Shown: positions 1-12,636 of the stretch, piece after piece
Layout of the letters: each line of letters begins with the position of its first letter
Numbering within the stretch: the stretch's first letter is position 1
From: Alteribacter keqinensis
Lineage (GTDB): Bacteria; Bacillota; Bacilli; Bacillales; Salisediminibacteriaceae
Reading direction: 5' to 3'
Assembly: GCF_003710255.1 (NCBI RefSeq)
Contig: NZ_RHIB01000002.1
Span: forward strand, 124,001 to 188,000
DNA length: 64,000 nt
Made by a program: the position numbers and the translations under genes
Notes under the pieces: generated by a model
The model's database searches: none
Seen by the model: the letters and a program-made list of their open reading frames with translations, nothing else
What the model was told of the DNA's origin: nothing

Positions 1-559
1 TCTCGATAATTACATAATGCTCATCAACGGCTTCAATACCGCTATCAGACAACGTATTGGATAAAACTAAAAATCGTTGAACTTGTAAGTTAAGGTAGTT
101 AATAAATTCAACCAGCTTTTTGTTGTTTGAAAGCTCAGCGATTTTACTGTGAAATTGATAATCAAGTTCTATAAACTGATGGTAATCTTTCAACTCCAAA
201 GACTTATCTTGTTGTTCTGTAATTTCAATAAGCTCTCTAATGTCACGTTCTGTTGTATAGTTAGCTGCCAGTTCGGCAGACAGGGATTCTAATCGTTCAC
301 GTAACAACTGATAATCCAGAGCATCTTCCGGTGAGACAGAGCTTACTCTTGCCTTAGAACCCTTCCTCAACTCAACAAGTCCTTCAAAAGCCAATTGTTT
401 GAGCGCTTCCCTTATAGGGGTTCGACTAATGCCAAGATTATTAGCTATTTTTTCTTCAGCTAAGTATGCTAAAGGCTCAACTTCATTGTTGATGATTGAT
501 CTTTTTATTTCTCTGTAAGCCTGTTCTGTAAGTGACTGTGGTCTTTTTAATTTATCGAT
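1..559 (-). CDS. GntR-family transcriptional regulator, FadR/FCD type (3' end outside window, no canonical start)
   Basis: Translating the minus strand gives about 186 residues of a GntR regulator. The winged helix-turn-helix lies at roughly residues 8-70, with the signature ISRTPIREALKQLAFEGLVE and the wing GSKARVSSVS. An all-helical FCD-type ligand domain follows (LLRERLESLSAELAANY, then YHQFIELDYQFHSKIAEL). The protein runs off the window's left edge. The good ribosome site GAGAGGAGAG is followed after about 6 nt by ATC exactly where ATG is expected, and an in-frame TGA lies upstream. There is no ATG, GTG or TTG before the HTH. Either a rare ATC start is used or the start codon is mutated. 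Base composition is much more AT-rich than the neighbouring genes. FCD members usually repress a divergent or adjacent sugar-acid or organic-acid operon; the ligand here is unknown. Confidence 0.8.
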   Translation of the reverse strand, partial: MDKLKRPQSLTEQAYREIKRSIINNEVEPLAYLAEEKIANNLGISRTPIREALKQLAFEGLVELRKGSKARVSSVSPEDALDYQLLRERLESLSAELAANYTTERDIRELIEITEQQDKSLELKDYHQFIELDYQFHSKIAELSNNKKLVEFINYLNLQVQRFLVLSNTLSDSGIEAVDEHYVIIE

Positions 560-590
560 TGCCGTTCTCTCCTCTCAACTTCCCATATCG

Positions 591-603
591 GTATACTGTA
601 TAC
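591..603. promoter_or_regulatory. Palindromic operator GTATACTGTATAC next to gntR
   Basis: GTATAC-T-GTATAC is a near-perfect inverted repeat about 30 bp upstream of the GntR reading frame. GntR/FadR regulators bind short palindromes of this kind in their own promoters. A second site with the same half-sites lies about 50 bp away. Assignment to the adjacent regulator is inference from proximity and symmetry. Confidence 0.65.
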
Positions 604-648
604 AGTCCGAAAGTAAAAAAAATTCAGATAACATGGCCTGGTTTATTT

Positions 649-670
649 TGTATACTGTGTACTGTATACA
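649..670. promoter_or_regulatory. Second operator: TGTATAC-N8-GTATACA
   Basis: The half-sites TGTATAC and GTATACA are spaced by 8 nt, the same motif as at 591-603. An extended -10-like TGGTATTAT follows on the plus strand at 682-690, so the site would sit over the -35 region of a divergent plus-strand promoter. Confidence 0.6.
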
Positions 671-688
671 ATTTTAAGTATGGTATTA

Positions 689-703
689 TTGTAAGCGCTT
701 CAT
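689..703. promoter_or_regulatory. Putative cre (CcpA) site
   Basis: TGTAAGCGCTTCAT matches the catabolite-responsive element consensus TGWAARCGYTWNCW except at one position. It lies just downstream of the plus-strand -10-like sequence, a position typical for CcpA repression of carbon-catabolic operons. This supports a carbon-source role for the GntR regulator. Confidence 0.45.
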
Positions 704-1050
704 TAATAATTGTCAAACTATTTTAAAGTTTATATTTATTTAATTGATTTCATTATATACATTGATTTTCTAACAAAACTACCTGTTTGTCAGATAACCT
801 TGCATGTTTTTTATAGGAGGATTATATTAACTCTTAACATTTCGGGAGTATAGGAATAAATATATGAGGAGAATGAAGAGAACACCCTCTTTTCGCAAAG
901 ATGATGTTGCTTGTTTAAACCGGGGATGTGAACCATGTACCTGAGACTCCTGGGGGTACAGAATTCAGAAGTGTTCACAGAAAGCCAATTGTCTTCAACT
1001 TATTGTATTTATAAAGTAAAGTGGATCAACAAATACATCCTGATCAGCGC
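704..1050. other. Gene-free, AT-rich stretch downstream of the operators
   Basis: No credible coding sequence is present on either strand. There is an orphan ribosome-site-like AGGAGG at about 817-822 with no usable start after it, and a 24-codon ATG frame near 872 that resembles nothing. It reads like the decayed or deleted 5' end of a divergent operon controlled by the two operators and the cre. Confidence 0.4.
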
Positions 1051-1089
1051 CAAAATAAAAAACAGCAAGGAACCAGGTTCCCTGCTGTT
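1051..1089 (-). terminator. Intrinsic terminator after secG
   Basis: On the minus strand, AACAGCAGGGAACC pairs with GGTTCCTTGCTGTT and is followed by TTTTTTATTTT. It starts 12 nt downstream of the secG stop codon. Confidence 0.85.
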
Positions 1090-1100
1090 GGCATTACTTT

Positions 1101-1331
1101 TTACATATAAAATGCTACCGTAATGGTTAACAAGAAGAACAATACAGCAAGTACGACGGTTGTTTTGCTTAAGAAAGCTTCCAAACCACGTGCTTTTTGT
1201 TTTCCCATTAACTGCTCGGCACCACCGGAGATTGCTCCAGATAGTCCTGCACTACGGCCTGATTGCAGTAATACAACTGTAATAAGCATAATGGAGACAA
1301 TAACTAGAAGTATTGACGTCACAGCTAACAA
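1101..1331 (-). CDS. secG: Preprotein translocase subunit SecG
   Basis: This 76-residue protein has two hydrophobic segments (about 3-22 and 54-74). Between them is the conserved loop with [23 protein letters not shown], the SecG family hallmark. SecG is the non-essential third subunit of the SecYEG channel in the plasma membrane and assists SecA-driven export. Length and sequence match B. subtilis SecG (YvaL). In B. subtilis secG is followed by yvaK-rnr-smpB. Here a terminator and then the GntR regulator follow, so synteny breaks exactly at this gene. Confidence 0.95.
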   Translation of the reverse strand: MLAVTSILLVIVSIMLITVVLLQSGRSAGLSGAISGGAEQLMGKQKARGLEAFLSKTTVVLAVLFFLLTITVAFYM

Positions 1332-1462
1332 TCCCTACACCTCCATCCGACACTTAAACAATACTCTGAGATGAGCTTGCTTAAAACCTATTTTGAGTTT
1401 ACCAAAAAAGGATGAGGTGTGCAATAGGACATTCACCCTCTGAGATAGACATTTTCTGAATT

Positions 1463-2518
1463 TTACAACAAACTTACAGACTGACATTTGGCTGCTGACT
1501 CATAGAGCCCTTCAACAATCCTCTGAACCGTTGTTCCCTGAGCCGGTGTAGAAAGAGGTTTGGCTTCCCCACGGCAGCAATCAATAAAGTGCGTTATCTG
1601 CCGCTCGTAACTGGAGCGGGGATCTGTTTTTTCCAGATAGGCAGGCGTTGTGTTTAAAAGTGAACCGTGTTTTTCTTCAAAGAGCTGGAGTGGTGCTGTC
1701 TCGGCTCCTCCCTGGTCCCCGAGAAGCTTAACATTTAACGTTTCTTCCTCTTTTTGATTAGCAGCAAAAGAGGACTCAATCAGCATGCTCATCCCATTCT
1801 GAAAACGAACCATTCCTGTAGCGAGGTCTTCCACTTCATATTTGGCTGGATCCCACTGGCCGAGAAGCCCAACTCCCGGTTTATGACCAATACGTTTATG
1901 CGTCGATCCCATTACTTCGATCGGTTCAGGAAAGTCCGTCAGGTAAAGAGCCAAATCAAGCATGTGAACACCTACGTCAATAAGGGGGCCTCCCCCTTGG
2001 AGCTCTTTGTTAGTAAAGACGCCCCACCCAGGAATTCCCCTGCGACGCATGGCTTGAACATTCGTATGATAAATGCTGCCCAGGTCACCTGCTTCGATTG
2101 CCCGTTTAAGCACCTGTGTTTCAAGATTGTAACGGTGGTGAAAAGCATACATCAAAACCTTGCCTGCTTCCTCTGCGGCAAATTCCATTTCTTCCGCTTC
2201 CGCAAGAGACATAGCCGGCGGCTTTTCGCAAAGGACATGGCAGCCTGCCTTGAGGGATTGAATGACCGCGTCCTTGTGGAACTTATTCGGTGTACAGATG
2301 CTCACGAGGTCGATATCCTCGTTTTCAAGCATTGTCTGAGTATCATCGTAGGCAGCCGGGACATTAAAATCTTTAGCAAAAGCTTCTGCTTTCTCCAGCG
2401 TTCTGGATGTCACAGCTGCCAGCTCTGTGCGTTTGTCATTTATGTAATACGGCGCATGGGCACTTCTGGCAATGCCTCCCGGTCCGATAATCCCGACTTT
2501 TAATGGTCTTTCAATCAT
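1463..2518 (-). CDS. Gfo/Idh/MocA-family NAD(P)-dependent oxidoreductase
   Basis: This 351-residue protein has an N-terminal Rossmann fold (KVGIIGPGGIARSAHA, about residues 7-22). The family EKPPAMSLAEAEE motif (around 98-110, with the catalytic Lys of EKP) and GGGPLIDVGVHMLDLA (around 175-190, DxGxHxxD) follow, then the C-terminal alpha/beta substrate domain. Family members oxidise or reduce sugars, inositols or related polyols. The substrate cannot be read from sequence. It lies alone between secG and the glycolytic operon; the upstream region is filled by structured repeat A1. The ATG follows GGAGGAG-like bases. Confidence 0.88.
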   Translation of the reverse strand: MIERPLKVGIIGPGGIARSAHAPYYINDKRTELAAVTSRTLEKAEAFAKDFNVPAAYDDTQTMLENEDIDLVSICTPNKFHKDAVIQSLKAGCHVLCEKPPAMSLAEAEEMEFAAEEAGKVLMYAFHHRYNLETQVLKRAIEAGDLGSIYHTNVQAMRRRGIPGWGVFTNKELQGGGPLIDVGVHMLDLALYLTDFPEPIEVMGSTHKRIGHKPGVGLLGQWDPAKYEVEDLATGMVRFQNGMSMLIESSFAANQKEEETLNVKLLGDQGGAETAPLQLFEEKHGSLLNTTPAYLEKTDPRSSYERQITHFIDCCRGEAKPLSTPAQGTTVQRIVEGLYESAAKCQSVSLL

Positions 2519-2540
2519 GTCTGACTCCTCCTTCTTGTTG

Positions 2541-2722
2541 AAGGCACTGAAAAAGTTCGATCTTTAACTTTTTCAGTGCCTTTTAAGCAATGAGCGTAAC
2601 GGTTGCATGTTTTAAAAGCCAGTTATGAGTGGTTTTCTCGTAACTGGCGCGCAACCGGGTGGAGCCATTGCCACTGGAATAAAGGCACTGAAAAAGTTGG
2701 TTTGTACTTATTCAGTGGCCTC
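2541..2722. repeat. Structured intergenic repeat, class A, copy 1
   Basis: About 180 bp made of three nested or adjacent hairpins. The left hairpin is GGCACTGAAAAAGTT / AACTTTTTCAGTGCC. The core runs GCAATGAGCGTAAC ... GGTTGC / GCGCGCAACC enclosing CCAGTTA / TAACTGG, then GCCATTGCC. The right hairpin is GGCACTGAAAAAGT / ACTTATTCAGTGGCC. The same element, inverted and without the inner arm, is at 30488-30625. It occupies the space between the divergent oxidoreductase and DUF4190-like genes. Confidence 0.8.
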
Positions 2723-2844
2723 CTTGTTGCTCTTCGTCTATTGTAGCATTTCTTTCTGGTTCTGTGGTGGACAGTGCAAAAGGACTAATTGATCCTGGTT
2801 AGTCATATAAAGTATGAAGAGGATTTTCACGAGGAGGGGCAGTG

Positions 2845-3171
2845 ATGGAGAGGAGAACAGCGTCCATTTACCCGAACAAGCCCGTTCATGATGATGGTTT
2901 AAAGCGTGCTTTTGCCTATTCCAGCTTTATTCTGGGGATTGCCTCCCTGATCGGCGGGATCCTGCTTGCGTTTATGTCAATTCCCAGCAGCCTTCTGGCG
3001 ATTATTCTGGCTATACCGGGGAGGAAGAGTACGGAACGGCGGTCATTCGCTACTGCCGGAATGATACTGGGGATTATCTCATTGTTATTTATGCTGCTGT
3101 ATTTTTTAATCTTCTTCAGTACGATCTTTGATCTTGAGGATAAGATCATTGAGCAGGTCCGGGGATGGTGA
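2845..3171 (+). CDS. Small membrane protein, DUF4190-like
   Basis: A 108-residue protein with two or three hydrophobic helices (about 25-45, 47-58 and 70-95). The first is FILGIASLIGGILLAF, and a second similar block GMILGIISLLFMLLYFLIF follows a short basic loop (PGRKSTERRS). This duplicated LGIISL pattern is typical of DUF4190 proteins, which have no established function. The GAGGAGG ribosome site at 2831-2837 suits ATG 2845; a GTG immediately before it (2842) is the alternative. It is the only plus-strand gene in the first 13 kb, set between eno and the oxidoreductase. Confidence 0.7.
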   Translation: MERRTASIYPNKPVHDDGLKRAFAYSSFILGIASLIGGILLAFMSIPSSLLAIILAIPGRKSTERRSFATAGMILGIISLLFMLLYFLIFFSTIFDLEDKIIEQVRGW

Positions 3172-3302
3172 ATAAGGGGGATTGGTGTAAAGGGCGGATG
3201 TAAGTGTGCGCAGGGGAGTGTGCTGGTGGTAGAAGGGTGTGGCGGAGGGTTATCTAGGTTCCCCTGTGTTGCTGTTGAGTGCGTTGTTCATGGAGTTTGG
3301 GC

Positions 3303-3450
3303 GTTTTTTCATCAGGTTGAGGTCAACAGGGCTTTTGCCGCATTTAATCGGGCTTTTCAAAAATTTAACCGGTCTTTTCCCGCGACCTGCCTTCCTTCCA
3401 TTTAAATTAGTCAGGGCTCTCATAAATTAACCGGTCTTTCTCTCACCCTC
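3303..3450. repeat. Degenerate 21-nt periodic tract, locus 1
   Basis: GGCTTTTGCCGCATTTAATCG (3330-3350) and the next unit (3351-3371) share 5' GGCTTTT and 3' TTTAAYCG, and GTCTTTT begins a third unit at 3372. A further block with AAATTAACCGGTCTTT follows near 3425. The spacing is 21 nt, or seven codons. No terminators, promoters or genes are evident in this 3172-3525 gap otherwise. Confidence 0.6.
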
Positions 3451-3525
3451 CCCCTCATTCATCCACCATTAAATTCATAAGACCGGTGTGCACCAAATCC
3501 CCTTCCACCCACCCTCAACAAATGC

Positions 3526-3563
3526 CAAAAACCCCGCTGCACCATATGTGCAGCGGGGCTTTT
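3526..3563 (-). terminator. Intrinsic terminator of the glycolytic operon (after eno)
   Basis: GCCCCGCTGCAC pairs with GTGCAGCGGGG around a short loop, with TTTTTGG following on the minus strand and TTTTGT on the plus strand. It lies 10 nt past the eno stop. Confidence 0.9.
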
Positions 3564-3572
3564 GTATATTAC

Positions 3573-7299
<3,727 letters not shown>

Positions 7300-7315
7300 T
7301 CATAAATAGTAATGC

Positions 7316-8500
7316 TTACTTATCGTTTAAAGCAACGACACCAGGAAGTTCTTTGCCTTCCATAAACTCAAGTGACGCTCCGCCACCAGTTGAAATGTGA
7401 TTCATGCGGTCAGCCATGCCGAATTTTTCAACAGCTGCTGCAGAGTCACCTCCACCGATAACCGTATACGTTCCTTCTGCATCTGCTAATGCATTACCAA
7501 CGGCCTTTGTTCCGTTAGCAAAGGTTTCAAGTTCAAATACGCCCATTGGACCGTTCCAGATTGCCAACTTGGAAGAAGTGATGACTTCTTTAAATGTTTC
7601 ACGGGTTTTCGGACCAATGTCCAAGCCTTCCCAGTCAGAAGGGATGCTGTCGATATCAACCTCTTGCGTATTTGCGTCTTCACCGAAGTCGTCAGCTACA
7701 ACAACATCTTCAGGCATGTAAAGGTTCACACCGTTTTTCTCTGCCTTTTCCATGAACTTCTTTGCAAGATCAACCTTGTCTTCTTCAAGAAGAGACTTAC
7801 CGATTTCAAAACCGCGGGCTTTTATGAACGTGTAGGCAAGTCCGCCGCCGATAATCAGGTTGTCTACTTTATCAAGCAAGTTATCAATTACACCGATTTT
7901 ATCTTTTACTTTTGCACCGCCGATGATGGCTGTGAACGGACGTTCAGGCTCAGAAAGAGCTTTACCGAGAACATCAAGTTCTTTCTCCATCAAAAGACCT
8001 GCGAGTGCCGGCAGATGATGGGCGATGCCTTCAGTAGAAGCGTGTGCGCGGTGAGCAGCACCGAATGCATCGTTTACGTAAACGTCAGCAAGCTCAGCGA
8101 ATGCTGCGGCGAGATCTGCATCGTTCTTCTCTTCGCCAGCTTCGAAACGGACATTTTCAAGAAGGACGATATCTCCTTCACCAAGCTGGTCGATGGCTTT
8201 TTTCGGCTCAGCGCCATATACCTCATCGGTTTTTAGGACCTCTTTTCCTAAAAGGTCACTCAAGCGCTTAGCCACAGGATCGAGACGAAGGTCTTCAACG
8301 ACTTCTCCTTTAGGACGGCCTAAGTGACTCGCCAGAATAACTTTTGCCCCTTGCTCTGTAAGGTACTTGATCGTTGGCAGGGCAGCACGGATACGAGTTT
8401 CATCGGTTACTTCCCCATCTTTCATCGGGACGTTAAAGTCAACACGGCAGAATACTCGTTTTCCTTTTAAGTCGAGGTCACGAATCGTTTTTTTGTTCAT
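7316..8500 (-). CDS. pgk: Phosphoglycerate kinase
   Basis: Transfers phosphate from 1,3-bisphosphoglycerate to ADP. The 394-residue length is that of bacterial PGK. Motifs: [10 protein letters not shown] (substrate-binding N-domain, about 17-26), [34 protein letters not shown] and the nucleotide-binding [23 protein letters not shown]-like ribosome site precedes ATG. An imperfect terminator between gap and pgk (8575-8602) suggests gap is made in excess over the distal genes, as in B. subtilis. Confidence 0.98.
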   Translation of the reverse strand: MNKKTIRDLDLKGKRVFCRVDFNVPMKDGEVTDETRIRAALPTIKYLTEQGAKVILASHLGRPKGEVVEDLRLDPVAKRLSDLLGKEVLKTDEVYGAEPKKAIDQLGEGDIVLLENVRFEAGEEKNDADLAAAFAELADVYVNDAFGAAHRAHASTEGIAHHLPALAGLLMEKELDVLGKALSEPERPFTAIIGGAKVKDKIGVIDNLLDKVDNLIIGGGLAYTFIKARGFEIGKSLLEEDKVDLAKKFMEKAEKNGVNLYMPEDVVVADDFGEDANTQEVDIDSIPSDWEGLDIGPKTRETFKEVITSSKLAIWNGPMGVFELETFANGTKAVGNALADAEGTYTVIGGGDSAAAVEKFGMADRMNHISTGGGASLEFMEGKELPGVVALNDK

Positions 8501-8574
8501 GAAATTGGCCTCCTCGTGTTTTCATTCAATTTGATTTCCCGGGCATTCCGAGCTATATGAGTTAAGTAAAAGGG

Positions 8575-8602
8575 AAAGAGGAGCGGAAACCGCTGCCTCT
8601 TT
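8575..8602 (-). terminator. Partial intrinsic terminator between gap and pgk
   Basis: On the minus strand AAAGAGG-C-AGCGG-TTT-CCGCT-CCTCTTT forms a stem followed by CCCTTTT, a weak U-tract. It may trim expression between gap and pgk rather than end transcription. Confidence 0.6.
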
Positions 8603-8626
8603 CAGTTGTGGATCATTATGAGAGGT

Positions 8627-9649
<1,023 letters not shown>

Positions 9650-9747
9650 TTATTTGGGTAAAGAAAGTTTTATATTTCAAAGGGTAATCCCCTTGATACA
9701 CAATGTGATTGTCCACATTACCGCTCTATTAACGGCATGGGACATGA

Positions 9748-10779
9748 TTAAACCTCAATTTCACTCAGTATTGCTTTTGCAGCGCCCTCATCTGTGACAA
9801 GGACTTCGCTCGGCCCTTGCTTCATATATGCCTGAATCGCGTGCCCTTTCGATGACCCTCCTGCTACGGCAACCACATAAGGAATCGTGGCGAGGTCCTC
9901 CAGCTGTAATCCGATCGTCAGTACTTTATGGATAATATCCCCACTCTGATCGAAATAATAACCAAAGGCTTCAGCAACTGCATTTTTATCCCTGAGTTTA
10001 TCGACGAGTTCCTGCGAAGACTGTCTGCGGGTCGCCATTGTCCTTGCTTCCCCGATACCGTGAACAACCATGGCGGCTGAACGGATCAGGCCGAGTATTT
10101 CTCTGACGGACGGCTCTTCAACGAGAGAACTGTACGACTCTTTACTGAGCTGATCAGGTACATGAAGCAGCCGGTACTTTCCTGATGCTTTTCTGGCCAT
10201 TTCAGCACAGATCGTATTCGCCTGGTTCTCTACCTGTTCCCCAAGGCCTCCCCTTGCCGGAACAAACAGCGCTTTTTCCAGTTCTGTGTTCGGAGCCATC
10301 ATTTCAGCAACAGCTGAGATGGATGTTCCTCCTGTTACAGCAATGATGTTCTCTTCTGTTGAAAACTTCTTTTTCATCAACGAGACACACGCTCTTCCCA
10401 TCTCTTTTTTTACCCACGGATATTCATCACTGTCACCAGGGACAACAACCACATCCTGAAGGTTAAAATGAGATTTGAGCTTTTTCTCCATCATGCTGAT
10501 GTTGAAGGTTTCTTTCATGACTTCTTCCAGCTGAACAAGTAAATTGTACCCTTCTTCTGTGAGCGTCATTCCTGAGGAAGCGACATTGACCAGACCCTGG
10601 TCTTTTAAGAACATCACTTCACTTCTTAACACCCGCTCGGACATTTCAAGGCTGGAAGCGAGGCTTCTTCTTCCGATCGGCTGCATTAACCGGACAAAAC
10701 GAAGAATCCGATACCGCATACCCATCGTATCTACAAGATCAGGCAGCAGTTTTTTCTGGATATCCAACAATCGATTCAT
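9748..10779 (-). CDS. cggR: Central glycolytic genes regulator CggR (SorC family repressor)
   Basis: Represses the cggR-gap-pgk-tpiA-gpmI-eno operon; fructose 1,6-bisphosphate relieves repression in B. subtilis. The 343 residues contain an N-terminal winged HTH (about 20-75: GRRSLASSLEMSERVLRSEVMFLKDQGLV) and a SorC-type sugar-binding domain (about 95-340: VVPGDSDEYPWVKKEMG, ITGGTSISAVAEMM, AVAGGSSKGHAI). It is the first gene of the operon and has its own operator about 80-115 bp upstream. B. subtilis processes the transcript between cggR and gap; the 113-nt gap here could hold such a site, but I see no defined structure. Confidence 0.96.
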   Translation of the reverse strand: MNRLLDIQKKLLPDLVDTMGMRYRILRFVRLMQPIGRRSLASSLEMSERVLRSEVMFLKDQGLVNVASSGMTLTEEGYNLLVQLEEVMKETFNISMMEKKLKSHFNLQDVVVVPGDSDEYPWVKKEMGRACVSLMKKKFSTEENIIAVTGGTSISAVAEMMAPNTELEKALFVPARGGLGEQVENQANTICAEMARKASGKYRLLHVPDQLSKESYSSLVEEPSVREILGLIRSAAMVVHGIGEARTMATRRQSSQELVDKLRDKNAVAEAFGYYFDQSGDIIHKVLTIGLQLEDLATIPYVVAVAGGSSKGHAIQAYMKQGPSEVLVTDEGAAKAILSEIEV

Positions 10780-10859
10780 CTTTGAAACTCCTTTTTAAGT
10801 AGGCCGTTTTTATGTAACAGGGATTGGGTAAGGATAAGTAATCGTCCAGGTTGCTTATT

Positions 10860-10898
10860 CGGGACACCATTTGTCCCCCATAGACATATTATGTCCCA
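10860..10898 (-). promoter_or_regulatory. CggR operator
   Basis: Read on the minus strand, GGGACATAATATGTC is followed after 5 nt by GGGACAAATGGTGTCCCG. Two GGGAC-N6-TGTC blocks in tandem is the arrangement of the B. subtilis CggR target. A possible promoter (TTGGCA, 16 nt, TACAGT) lies just upstream, so binding would block transcription from it. Confidence 0.85.
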
Positions 10899-11009
10899 AC
10901 CACTGTAAAAAAAAGACCCGCCCTGCCAATCGGATTGTCCGTACTTTGGATAACACACTTTGTGTACATCCAAAGCCATTGTAGCAAGTAAAGGTCTGTG
11001 ATTCAAGAA

Positions 11010-11258
11010 TTAAGTTGTAAACAAATCATTTAGTTTTTGTTTCAATGTAAAATAAGAGATATTTCCTTCTTCCAAAACCTTTCCCTTATCATCTTCAATG
11101 ACAGGAATGCGGATCTGGTATTTTTCAAGGAGAGCGTCGTCCTCGTAAATATCCATTTCTTTAACGGTGAACGGATAATCTTCACGAAGCATCTCCAAAA
11201 CTGCCAGGCCGCCTTCACATAACGGGCAGTCTTTTTTTGTGTAAAAAGTCAATTTCAA
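11010..11258 (-). CDS. Glutaredoxin-like thiol-disulfide protein
   Basis: An 82-residue thioredoxin-fold protein with redox motif CPLC at residues 11-14 (KLTFYTKKDCPLCEGG). The cis-Pro segment IRIPVIED is near 50 and the C-terminus is YFTLKQKLNDLF. Such glutaredoxin family (DUF836-like) proteins commonly sit beside sigL/rpoN and cggR in Bacillaceae. The best start is TTG at 11258 with AGGAGG 9 nt upstream; a longer frame would run into rpoN. It begins about 22 nt after rpoN. The substrate is unknown. Confidence 0.85.
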   Translation of the reverse strand: MKLTFYTKKDCPLCEGGLAVLEMLREDYPFTVKEMDIYEDDALLEKYQIRIPVIEDDKGKVLEEGNISYFTLKQKLNDLFTT

Positions 11259-11280
11259 ACTGAGGGACCTCCTGTTTATG

Positions 11281-12636
11281 TCAGGCGTAACGTTTCCGCT
11301 GGGACGAAGAAGGAATGTGCATCTCATCCCGGTACTTGGCAACCGTACGTCTTGAGACATGGATATCATGTTCAGACTTCAATAACTCGGCCAGCTTCTG
11401 ATCGGAGAGAGGTTTGGCTTTCGGCTCTTCATCAACGAGGCGCTTCAGGTAAATTTTCACCTTTTCGGAGGAAGTCCCGTCACTGCCGCCCGCTCCTCCG
11501 CCAACCATGGAGTTAAAGAAATATTTCAGTTCAAACACACCCCGGGGTGTCTGGACATATTTTCTTGTTGTCGCCCGGGAGACCGTGGATTCATGAACAT
11601 CAACAATCTGAGCGATCTGCTTTAATGTAAGAGGCTGAAGGTAGCCGGGACCGTGATCAAGGAAAGCCTCCTGGTGCTTTATAATGGCCTCTGTTACATT
11701 TTTGAGCGTTTGCTGACGCTGGGCAATGCTTTTTATTATCCATTGAAGCTGCTCGTGCTTTTGCTTTAAATAGCCGGTTAATTCTTCATTATTTTCCTTC
11801 AGCATTTTTTCATACTGACGATTCAGCGACACCTTTGGCAGGTACTGGTCATTTAACATCACTTTATAACGGCCTTCGATTTTTTTCACCGTTATGTCGG
11901 GTGTCACATACTTGGCCGGCTCATCCTGAAACACAGCCCCCGGTCTTGGGTTCAGTGTCTGAATAAGATCAGCAATCGTCTGTATGTCCTGAACATCGAC
12001 ACCTGCTTTTTTAGCAATCTTCTTGTACTGCTTTTTTCCAAGGAGATCAAGATCCTCTTCTACCACCCGTTCTGCCAGGAGGTCACGGTTTTCAAGCTGT
12101 CTCAGCTGAAGAAGGAGACAGTCCTTTAATGAGCGGGCGCCGACACCCGCCGGCTCCAGGCTTTGAAGAATATGAAGAGCAGACTCCGTATTTTCCAACG
12201 GTTCATCCAATTCTTCTGCCAGTTTTTCTATTGTATAGGGCAGATAGCCGTTTTCGTCCACACAAAGAGCGAGGTAAACGACGATCCTTCTCTGTGCATC
12301 AGGAAGTTTGAGGAGCCTGAGCTGGCTCAGCAAAAAATCCTGGAGCCCTTCTGTCTGGTCACTAACATGGTCAAGGGGGGAGTAGTCGTCATCGTGATCG
12401 TGACGGCTCCCTCTGTCATAGTATGGGGTCTGAAGATTCATACTGTCACGGACCAGCTCTTCATGAGCCCTGCTTTCCTTTAATTCAATCAGCGGGTTCT
12501 CAAGCTGCTGTTCGTGGAGATAGTTGTTCAAATCCAGAGCCGAATATTGAAGTATCGTAATTGCCTGTCTCAGTTCGTTCGTCATGACAAGCTTCATTGT
12601 CTGTTGCTGATACAATCCTAAATCCATATTCATCAT
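11281..12636 (-). CDS. rpoN: RNA polymerase sigma-54 factor (SigL)
   Basis: Sigma-54 directs RNA polymerase to -24/-12 promoters together with bacterial enhancer-binding activators. The 451-residue protein has the Gln/Leu-rich region I (about 5-50: LYQQQTMKLVMTNELRQAITILQYSALDL), the core-binding region (about 100-300: LKLPDAQRRIVVYLALCVDENGYL) and a HTH (IAQIVDVHESTVSRATTRKYV). The C-terminal RpoN box appears as SRRTVAKYRDEM. GGGAGG precedes ATG. In B. subtilis SigL controls levanase, arginine, acetoin and branched-chain amino acid use. No activator gene is visible here. Confidence 0.97.
   Translation of the reverse strand: MMNMDLGLYQQQTMKLVMTNELRQAITILQYSALDLNNYLHEQQLENPLIELKESRAHEELVRDSMNLQTPYYDRGSRHDHDDDYSPLDHVSDQTEGLQDFLLSQLRLLKLPDAQRRIVVYLALCVDENGYLPYTIEKLAEELDEPLENTESALHILQSLEPAGVGARSLKDCLLLQLRQLENRDLLAERVVEEDLDLLGKKQYKKIAKKAGVDVQDIQTIADLIQTLNPRPGAVFQDEPAKYVTPDITVKKIEGRYKVMLNDQYLPKVSLNRQYEKMLKENNEELTGYLKQKHEQLQWIIKSIAQRQQTLKNVTEAIIKHQEAFLDHGPGYLQPLTLKQIAQIVDVHESTVSRATTRKYVQTPRGVFELKYFFNSMVGGGAGGSDGTSSEKVKIYLKRLVDEEPKAKPLSDQKLAELLKSEHDIHVSRRTVAKYRDEMHIPSSSQRKRYA

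Noticed and set aside
872-946. 24-codon ATG frame between gntR and secG
   Set aside because: Too short, no likeness to any family, and codon use gives no support.
10776-11006. 76-residue frame upstream of cggR
   Set aside because: It covers the CggR operator and promoter and has no ribosome site or family resemblance.
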